Of a stretch of DNA of 64,000 nucleotides, positions 58,701 to 64,000 are shown in pieces; positions within the stretch are counted from its first letter, which is position 1; every line of letters starts with the position of its first letter. The translations under genes were made by a program, and so were the position numbers. The notes under the pieces are model-generated. The model was not told the origin of the DNA. It did not search any database and worked only from the letters and a program-made list of their open reading frames with translations. Source of the DNA: Thermoanaerobaculia bacterium (GTDB lineage Bacteria; Acidobacteriota; Thermoanaerobaculia; Thermoanaerobaculales; Sulfomarinibacteraceae); the NCBI GenBank assembly GCA_027061805.1, contig JAMOWA010000064.1:176200-240199 (forward strand), read 5' to 3'.

Positions 58701-61340
58701 CCGGACCCTGGTCCCCGGCCGCAGGTCGCCCCCCGGGCCCACCGCCACCAGGTGCATCCTGTGGTCCCGGTCCGTGAGCAGCATCCCCCGGGCCGCGTCG
58801 CCCTCGGGCATCAGGAGGCCCACATAGGTTCGCCACGGTGAGTACAGCGTCTGGAAGTACTCGGTGCTGGCCGCGCCACCGGGCTCGAAGACCCTGGCCT
58901 CCAGGTCCACACGGAGCAGGCCCGGCGCCACACCGTCCACCGGCAGCTCCCGGGACACCCTGGCCCTCCCGTCGTGGTCCAGCCGTCCCTCGAAGACCGG
59001 GACCTCCTCGGGCTCGAAGCTCCGCGTGGGGTCGTCGAAGGTGTAGGCCGCGTACCGCTCGAAGGTGGTCGCCGTGGACCGCAACGTGGCCCCGACGGTG
59101 GCCTTGAGCTCCCGCGCCACGGCCCCGTGGAGCCACGCGGCGGAGAGGGTGCCCCGGAGGACCGGGTCGTCCCCCGTCACCATGTCCCGGTCCAGGTCGA
59201 GCGAGAGGTCCAGGCGGTTCGGCCGGATCGTCTCGACCCGTACGGTCCTCCGGAAGGTGGCGCCCCCCACGGTCACCACGGCGTGGTAGCTCCCCGTGGG
59301 CGCGTCCGGCCCCGTGGCCAGCTCGAAGGCGTAGAAGCCGTCCATGCCCTCCGTCCGGGTCTCGGACGACACCAGCTGCCCGGAGGGATCCCGGAACTCC
59401 AGCCGCACCGGGTGGTCCGGGGGCAGCCGGCCCTCCGGGTCGAAGAGCACGAAGGTCAGGTGGATGGCGTCCCCAGGCCTCCAGACGCCCCGCTCCCCGT
59501 AGAGGAAGCCCCGGATCCCGCGGGCCACCTCCGCGCCCGCCACGTCGAACCGGCTGAGCGAGAGCGCCGAGCCGTCGTCCAGTTTCAGGTAACCCACCTG
59601 CCCGCCGTGGCGCACCACGGCCAGGAAGGGCTCGCGCTCCGGCTCCAGCAGCACGAAGCCACGGCTGTCGGTGATCCCGCTGGCCACCGGCCCCTGCTGG
59701 AAGTCGAGGATCTCAACGGCGGCGCCGGGGATGGGCCGCGCCGACCGGAGGTCGGTGACCGCCACGAAGAGCCGCTTCCCGCCACTCTTGGCGATGATCC
59801 CGAGGTCCGAGACCAGGACGTTCCGGACCGTGTCCGGCCGGTGGTCACCGTACTCGCGGTAGTACCCCGGGTGGCAGGGATCGAAACGGTTCTCGTAGAG
59901 CTCCGACCAGGAGAAGCCCTGGAAGGCCTCCCAGGTGTCCCAGAAGGAGGCCTCCACGCCCTCCTCCTGGGGCGGACCGTCCAGGTCGAGGTCGAAGGCC
60001 GGCGAGCCCGCCGGGCAGGGGTAGACGATGTCCTGCGGACGGAACCGCACCCGGATCCGGTAGAGCCCACCGGGATGGTGCTCCACGAGGGGCGTGAGGT
60101 CCAGCCCGTAGCGGACCCACCGGCCCTCCCGGCCGGGAGCGGTGCCCAGGTCCACCACGTCGCTCCAGACCACCCGGCCCACCCGGCTCAGGTCGTTCTC
60201 CCCGTCCAGGTCGTTCACCTGGAGGAACTGGGGCACGTTGGAGTCGTACACCTGGAGGGCCTCCACGATCACCGAACGGAGGTTCGCCACCTCGAGCGGG
60301 AGCGTGAGCCCGCTGGTGGTGGGCAGGATGACCCTCCGGCCCGCGAACCGGACCGAGGGCTTGAGCCGACCGAACTCCACCTCGCGCCGCACCTCCACGC
60401 CCAGCCTGCGGCCCGCGACGCTCCGGAGCTGGGGCGCCACCACCACCGTCTCGCGCTCCGACCACACCCCCGTGGTGTAGATCCGGACCACGTTGCCGCG
60501 GCGCACCGTGCGAAGGTCCTTGCGCCCGGCCACCGTCACCAGCCCCCGGAGGTCCGCCTCCGCCACCTCCGCGGAGAGGCGAACCTCGATGTACTGCTGG
60601 TCCCCCCGCACGGCGCGGATGTCCAGCACCTCGAAGGCCTCCCGGACCGGCACGGTGACCGTGGTCTCCCCCTTCTGGGCGGCCCCGATGGGCGTCCCGT
60701 CCCAGATGAGCGTCACGCCGGAGGGTTCGTCCCCCTGCTCGATCCCGGCCACCGTGAACTCGTGGCGCAGCCCGCCCGGGAGGTGCTCCCACTCCACCGG
60801 CAGCTCCCTCCCACCCTGGCGGGCGGCAAGCACCCGCTCCACCGCCTCCGGATCCGCAACGTCCGAGACCGTGAGGCGTCCCGTCAGCCGGAGGCCACCG
60901 TCCACCGTGAGCCCGTCCACCTGGATCTCCATGGCCTGGCGTGCCGCCGTCACCTCGAAGGCGAACCGGACCGGCTCGCGCCCGGCGGTTCCCGGCAGCG
61001 ACACCGTCACCCGGTAGCGCCGGCCCGGTTCGAGCCTCTCCGAGGGCCGGAACTCCAGGTCGCGCCGGCTGGTCCACAGGGCCACGCCCGGAAGCGGGGG
61101 CTCGACCCGCACCGTGCCCTCCGCTGCGGGGGCGCCCACGTCCTCCGCCGCCACCACCGGCTGCACGAAGCGCACCTTCAACGGTCCCGCCGTGGAGACC
61201 ACCTCCGGCGAGTGGGCGGCCACCACCTCCGGGGCCGGACTCCCGGCCGGCCCGCCGGGCTCCTCCACCGTCGCCACGCATCCGAGGGTCAGGGCCCCCA
61301 CGAGGGCCGGGATCGCCAGTCTCCGGAATCTCGCCGTCAT
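55785..61340 (-). CDS. Alpha-2-macroglobulin family lipoprotein (YfhM-like)
   Basis: 1851 residues from ATG 61340; the first codons give a lipoprotein signal ending ALVGALTLGC. Multiple MG domains follow, then the bait-region part and the complement-like thioester domain with YGCSEQ (Cys about residue 1393), so the thioester bond can form. The bacterial A2M proteins trap periplasmic proteases and work with PbpC, which repairs the wall, and pbpC follows directly. GGGGGGT lies upstream of the start; ATG 61370 in frame is less likely because it would bury the signal peptide. Confidence 0.94.
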   Translation of the reverse strand: MTARFRRLAIPALVGALTLGCVATVEEPGGPAGSPAPEVVAAHSPEVVSTAGPLKVRFVQPVVAAEDVGAPAAEGTVRVEPPLPGVALWTSRRDLEFRPSERLEPGRRYRVTVSLPGTAGREPVRFAFEVTAARQAMEIQVDGLTVDGGLRLTGRLTVSDVADPEAVERVLAARQGGRELPVEWEHLPGGLRHEFTVAGIEQGDEPSGVTLIWDGTPIGAAQKGETTVTVPVREAFEVLDIRAVRGDQQYIEVRLSAEVAEADLRGLVTVAGRKDLRTVRRGNVVRIYTTGVWSERETVVVAPQLRSVAGRRLGVEVRREVEFGRLKPSVRFAGRRVILPTTSGLTLPLEVANLRSVIVEALQVYDSNVPQFLQVNDLDGENDLSRVGRVVWSDVVDLGTAPGREGRWVRYGLDLTPLVEHHPGGLYRIRVRFRPQDIVYPCPAGSPAFDLDLDGPPQEEGVEASFWDTWEAFQGFSWSELYENRFDPCHPGYYREYGDHRPDTVRNVLVSDLGIIAKSGGKRLFVAVTDLRSARPIPGAAVEILDFQQGPVASGITDSRGFVLLEPEREPFLAVVRHGGQVGYLKLDDGSALSLSRFDVAGAEVARGIRGFLYGERGVWRPGDAIHLTFVLFDPEGRLPPDHPVRLEFRDPSGQLVSSETRTEGMDGFYAFELATGPDAPTGSYHAVVTVGGATFRRTVRVETIRPNRLDLSLDLDRDMVTGDDPVLRGTLSAAWLHGAVARELKATVGATLRSTATTFERYAAYTFDDPTRSFEPEEVPVFEGRLDHDGRARVSRELPVDGVAPGLLRVDLEARVFEPGGAASTEYFQTLYSPWRTYVGLLMPEGDAARGMLLTDRDHRMHLVAVGPGGDLRPGTRVRVKVFKLEWRWWWEKDGDDLADFVASREVRPIQTAEVDLADGQGSWTFRIDSPEWGRFLVLVEDMDGGHRAGRVVYVDWPGWAGRGGPEVTADAAMLALGSDREVYHPGDEAVVTVPTSASGRGLVSLESATGVLATEWIEGTGETVRHAFRVTPEMAPNIYVHVTFVQPHLSADNDLPIRMYGVIPIRVEDPGTHLEPVLHVPEVFQPEGVARFGVSEATGRPMVYTVAVVDEGLLGVTGFRTPDPWRAFYRREALGVKTWDLYDQVAGAYSGVLERLLAVGGDGEGTVRPNRERANRFPPLVRFLGPFRLAAGARATHEVEIPAYVGAVRVMAVAGAGRAFGSAEARVTVRKPVMVLGTLPRVLGPGETVTLPVSVFVMEDGVDRVEVEVAASGALALRGPSRRLLDFDGPGDRQVFFRVAAGETPGTGNVVIVARGGGDVSRQFVEMDVRSPALPVVDVSSSVLQPGESWEPEVEVPGLPGTGAAVLEVSSMPPMDLGRRLGYLVRYPYGCSEQTTSAAFAQLALARVVDLSPGTLESLENNVRAGIQRLRGFQTPEGGFSLWPVASGGFAGGRTGVSDEWVSSWVGHFLLEARRAGYVVPAEMLGRWRAYQSERARSWITGLDRSQLVQAYRLFTLALAGAPEPGAMNRLLETEHLAPAAAWRLAAAYQLAGRPEAARGLARGLPMEFPEYRELGGTFGSELRDEAMVLESLVLMGERAEAEPLVQRLSRALSGLRPLNTQATAWALVAMARAAGGGGQEFSWSWDGGAPHEVTTSSALWRRELPLPGGGGSPSLSVRNRGDGVLYPRLVLSGLPVPGRERPSAQGMTLEVAWEGADGTPMDPGRLPQGTDLTIRVTVTNTGGRGPYENVALTVPVASGWEIRNARLAGGESGVAGEHRDVRDDRVHLFFSLGEGEERTFEVRVNASYEGRFWLPVIQAEAMYDARINARLPGRWVEVVRPGGGEDGE

Positions 61341-61511
61341 ACGTCGTACCCCCCTACCATCCCGGCTCATCCGGTCCTGCCGTTCGCCGACCCGATCTCG
61401 TTCCGGGGATCGGCCTCATTGTACGGCACCTCACGGGCCGGCCATGGCCCCATCCGCCGGGGCGGTGTACCCTTTCGTGACCGCGGCCGGAGGTGCCGCG
61501 GGGGAGGCATC

Positions 61512-62837
61512 ATGGTCCGTATCCGCTTCATCACCGCCCTGCTCGCCGTGGCCCTGGTCGCGGCCGCCGGCCCCCAGAAGAGCTGGCAGGAGCACATGGA
61601 CAGCGGGGAGTGGCTCTTCGCCCACGGGGAGACGGCCCGCGCCGAGGCGGAGTTCAGGGCGGCCCTGAAGATCGCGGGGAGTTTTCCAAGGGGTGACCGG
61701 AGGCTCGAGGCCACCCTGCTGGAGCTGGGCCGGCTGTACGAGCACGGGCAGCGGTGGGACGAGGCCCAGCCCCTCTACGACCTCCTGCTGGCCGCCGTGG
61801 AGGCCCGGGCCGGAGCCTCGAGCCCCGACCTTCTGGATCCCCTGGCGGCCCTGGGCCGGGTGGCGCTCGCCGCGGGCGACGTTCCCACGGCCCGGGCCGC
61901 CCTGGAGCGCTACGCCGCCATCGCAGCCACCGCGGAGCACGTGGACCCCGATCAGCACTGGCTCATGCTGGCCACCCTCGCCCGGATGGAGGTCCTGGCC
62001 GGGGAGGACGCCGCCGCGCTGGAGCACCAGCGGGAGGCCGTGGCCCTCCTGGACGAAAGCACCGCCACGGCGGCGGAGAAGGCCATCGCCCTGGAGACCC
62101 TGGCCCGCCTCGAGCTCACGGCGGGCTCCCCGGAGAGGGCGCAGGCCGCCCTCCTCCGGGCCGCCACCATCGCCGGGGAGGACGAGGAGGGCCAGGTCCG
62201 GCCCCCGGCCATCCTGGCCCGCGGCGCCCTGGGTGCCCTGAACGCCGGGGAGGGCGGCGTGGCCGCGGAGCTGGCCCGGCGCTGCCTGGAGATGGACCCC
62301 ACTCCGGAGGACCGCCTGGACGCCCAGCGCGCCCTGGCCGGCGCAGCCTGGCTCGCGATCCGCCGGATCTCCCCCGACCTCTCGGCCCTGTGGGCCACCG
62401 GCGCCGGAAGACCGGAGGTCGACACCGCCATACGGCGCCTGGCGGAGCTCTCCGGCCTCCTTTCGGACGCGGGCGCCCCGCTCTCCGAACGGATCCGGAC
62501 CCTGGAGCACCTCGCGGCCGCCGAGGTCATGGCGGGTGACACCACGGGGGCGCTGGAGGCCCTGGACAGGCTCCTCGTCCTCCAGCGGGAGGCCGGGGAC
62601 CACGCCGCCGAGCTGACCACCCTCCGGAACCGCGTGGGCGTGCTCCAGGCCGCGGGCCGGACGGCGGAGGCCCTGGAGGCCAACACCCTCCTGCTCACCT
62701 CCCTGGAGGCGTCCCGCGGGCAGGACGACCCGGCCCTCCTTCCCGACCTGCTGCGGCAGGAGGAGCTGCTCCGGGCTGCGGGAAGGAAGCGGGAGGCACG
62801 GAAGATCAAGAAGAGGATCAGGAGACTCTCCAGGTAG
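61512..62837 (+). CDS. Exported helical-repeat (TPR-like) protein, unknown function
   Basis: 441 residues. A cleavable signal (VRIRFITALLAVALVAAAGP) is followed by TPR-like helical repeats throughout: EWLFAHGETARAEAEFRAALK, LGRLYEHGQRWDEAQPLYDLLL, LGRVALAAGDVPTARAALERYA and similar units to the end. The C-terminus is basic (RKREARKIKKRIRRLSR). GGGGAGG precedes ATG 61512. It is probably a periplasmic protein-interaction scaffold. It is divergent from the alpha-2-macroglobulin gene and just upstream of queG; no specific function can be assigned. Confidence 0.75.
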   Translation: MVRIRFITALLAVALVAAAGPQKSWQEHMDSGEWLFAHGETARAEAEFRAALKIAGSFPRGDRRLEATLLELGRLYEHGQRWDEAQPLYDLLLAAVEARAGASSPDLLDPLAALGRVALAAGDVPTARAALERYAAIAATAEHVDPDQHWLMLATLARMEVLAGEDAAALEHQREAVALLDESTATAAEKAIALETLARLELTAGSPERAQAALLRAATIAGEDEEGQVRPPAILARGALGALNAGEGGVAAELARRCLEMDPTPEDRLDAQRALAGAAWLAIRRISPDLSALWATGAGRPEVDTAIRRLAELSGLLSDAGAPLSERIRTLEHLAAAEVMAGDTTGALEALDRLLVLQREAGDHAAELTTLRNRVGVLQAAGRTAEALEANTLLLTSLEASRGQDDPALLPDLLRQEELLRAAGRKREARKIKKRIRRLSR

Positions 62838-62854
62838 CGTGGCATACTCCGGCC

Positions 62855-63790
62855 ATGGGCGAGCTCACCCGCCGACTGGAGAGCCGGGCACGGGAGGAGG
62901 GCTTCGACCTCTTCGGCGTGGCCCGGGCGGGTCCCGCCGACCCGGAGGGCAGGCTCCGGGCCTGGCTGGCGGAAGGCCTCCACGGGGAGATGGACTGGAT
63001 GGCGCGGACGGCTCCACTCCGCGAGGACCCCCGGGAGCTCCTCCCCGGATGCCGCTCCGTGGTGGCCGTGGCCATGAGCTACCACACGGACCGGCCGCTC
63101 TCCACCGACCCGGCCCCGCCGGGCACGGTCTGGATCTCGCGCTACGCCTGGGGGCGGGACTACCACCGGATCCTCAAGAAGCGCCTGGTGCGCCTGGGCC
63201 GATGGCTGGCGGAGGCCGCCCCCGGTGCGGCATGGCGCGCCTCTGTGGACACCGCCCCCGTGCTGGAACGGGAGTGGGCCGCCCGGGCCGGCCTCGGGTG
63301 GATCGGGAAGAACACCTGCCTGGTCAACCGCGAGCTGGGTTCGGAGCTCTTCCTCGGGATCCTCCTCACCGACGTGGAGCTCGAGCCCTCGCCCCCCGCC
63401 ACGGAGCACTGCGGCCGCTGCACCGCCTGCCTGGACGCCTGCCCCACTGGCGCCTTCCCCGGGCCCGGGCTCCTGGACGCGCGGCGCTGCGTGGCCTACC
63501 TGACCGTGGAGCACCGGGGTGGGATCCCGGAGGACCTCCAGCGGTCCATGGACCACATGGTGGCCGGCTGCGACATCTGCCAGGAGGTGTGCCCCTGGAC
63601 GCGGCGGGCCCCGGCGGACCTCCACCCCGGCTTCGCGCCCGCCCCCCACCGCTTCCGGCCCGAGCTGGCCGCACTCGAGTCCCTGGACGAGGAGGGCTGG
63701 CGCACCTGGCGCCGGGGCTCCCCGCTGAACCGCATCCCCTTCGCCGCCCTCCGCCGGAACCTGGCCATCGCCCGGAGGAACCTCGGCTGA
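62855..63790 (+). CDS. queG: Epoxyqueuosine reductase QueG
   Basis: 311 residues. The cobalamin-binding N-terminal domain opens with REEGFDLFGVARAG, and the catalytic Asp is in VDTAPVLERE. The two [4Fe-4S] clusters use CGRCTACLDACPTGA and CDICQEVCPW with a further Cys between (RRCVAYLTVE). It reduces epoxyqueuosine to queuosine in tRNA. A C-terminal RNA-binding HEAT-like part of longer homologues is absent; this is the short form. It starts 17 nt after the TPR-like gene. Confidence 0.93.
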   Translation: MGELTRRLESRAREEGFDLFGVARAGPADPEGRLRAWLAEGLHGEMDWMARTAPLREDPRELLPGCRSVVAVAMSYHTDRPLSTDPAPPGTVWISRYAWGRDYHRILKKRLVRLGRWLAEAAPGAAWRASVDTAPVLEREWAARAGLGWIGKNTCLVNRELGSELFLGILLTDVELEPSPPATEHCGRCTACLDACPTGAFPGPGLLDARRCVAYLTVEHRGGIPEDLQRSMDHMVAGCDICQEVCPWTRRAPADLHPGFAPAPHRFRPELAALESLDEEGWRTWRRGSPLNRIPFAALRRNLAIARRNLG

Positions 63791-63814
63791 CCGCTCCCCT
63801 GCGTCCCTGCATCC

Positions 63815-64000
63815 CCGACCCCGACCCTGTCCCCGACCGTGACCCTGCCCGTGACCGTGACCGTGTCCGTGTCGGTGACCGTGACCGTGACCGTGACCGT
63901 GTCGGTGACCGTGTCCGTGTCCGTGACCCCGACCGTGGCCCCGACCCTGGCCGTGTCCGCGTCCGTGACCGTGTCAGTGTCCGCGTCCGTGTCAGTGTCC
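63815..64000. repeat. Intergenic repeat patch 7: GTGACC/GTGTCC hexamers
   Basis: From 63815 to the window edge almost every hexamer is GTGACC, GTGTCC, GTGTCG or CTGACC-like, about 30 units. The array continues beyond the window. It is similar to the GCCCGT run at 2.4 kb. Confidence 0.93.

Overview
The window is a 64 kb piece of a GC-rich bacterial chromosome (clearly above 65% G+C by eye in the core genes). Several features fit a diderm with a respiratory lifestyle: a menaquinone gene of the futalosine type (mqnA), a membrane ETF:quinone reductase of the heterodisulfide-reductase type, a PbpC/alpha-2-macroglobulin pair, lipoproteins, a sigma-54 response regulator, and a groESL operon under CIRCE/HrcA control. 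This mix suits Acidobacteriota or a neighbouring deep-branching phylum such as Myxococcota. No rRNA or other taxonomic marker is present, so the placement is inference.

Layout. 1-5.4 kb: aminopeptidase, rRNA methyltransferase, serine hydrolase and the tRNA-modifying enzyme MtaB. 5.7-19.1 kb: a lower-GC defence island, all on the + strand. It holds a leaderless winged-helix regulator, two unrecognised small overlapping genes, a type I-C CRISPR-Cas effector module (cas3, cas5c, cas8c with an internal cas11c start, cas7c), an ATPase/PD-(D/E)XK-type protein with its own promoter that is coupled to the adaptation module (cas4, cas1, cas2), and a 34-repeat CRISPR array. 19.3-24.2 kb: a tiny unknown gene, an ABC-class ATPase, a sodium/solute symporter and a DUF374 acyltransferase. 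24.4-30.1 kb: the ETF:quinone reductase with a FadR-like operator in its promoter, an MltF-type lytic transglycosylase, and an isocitrate dehydrogenase carrying an unusual Cys-rich insertion. 30.4-37.2 kb: a PDZ/GAF/GGDEF diguanylate cyclase, a PilZ-AMIN protein, a membrane-embedded spermidine-synthase-like protein and mqnA. 37.6-45.3 kb: long-chain acyl-CoA ligase, SLC13-family transporter, alkyltransferase-like protein, heavy-metal P-type ATPase and an MscS channel. 45.6-53.3 kb: groES-groEL, a glycosyltransferase, RecD2, a sigma-54 activator and pyrE. 53.4-64 kb: pbpC with its alpha-2-macroglobulin partner, a helical repeat protein and queG.

How the parts work together. The CRISPR block is a full type I-C system: Cas5c should process the crRNA (no cas6 is present), Cas7c/Cas8c/Cas11c/Cas5c should form Cascade, Cas3 degrades the target, and Cas4-Cas1-Cas2 acquires spacers. 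The extra ATPase sits exactly at the junction between the interference and adaptation genes and is read through into cas4. Two genes of the island have a near-consensus promoter placed so that the transcript starts at the ATG. Fatty-acid metabolism is represented by the acyl-CoA ligase and the ETF:quinone reductase. Cell-envelope genes (mltF, pbpC/A2M, AMIN, DUF374) are scattered through the window.

Intergenic DNA is unusual. At least seven gaps hold patches of short tandem repeats (CGTGAAA heptamers, CACGCCCT octamers, GTGACC/GCCCGT hexamers), and a separate dispersed element with two hairpins occurs three times, once next to the ATPase gene inside the CRISPR island.
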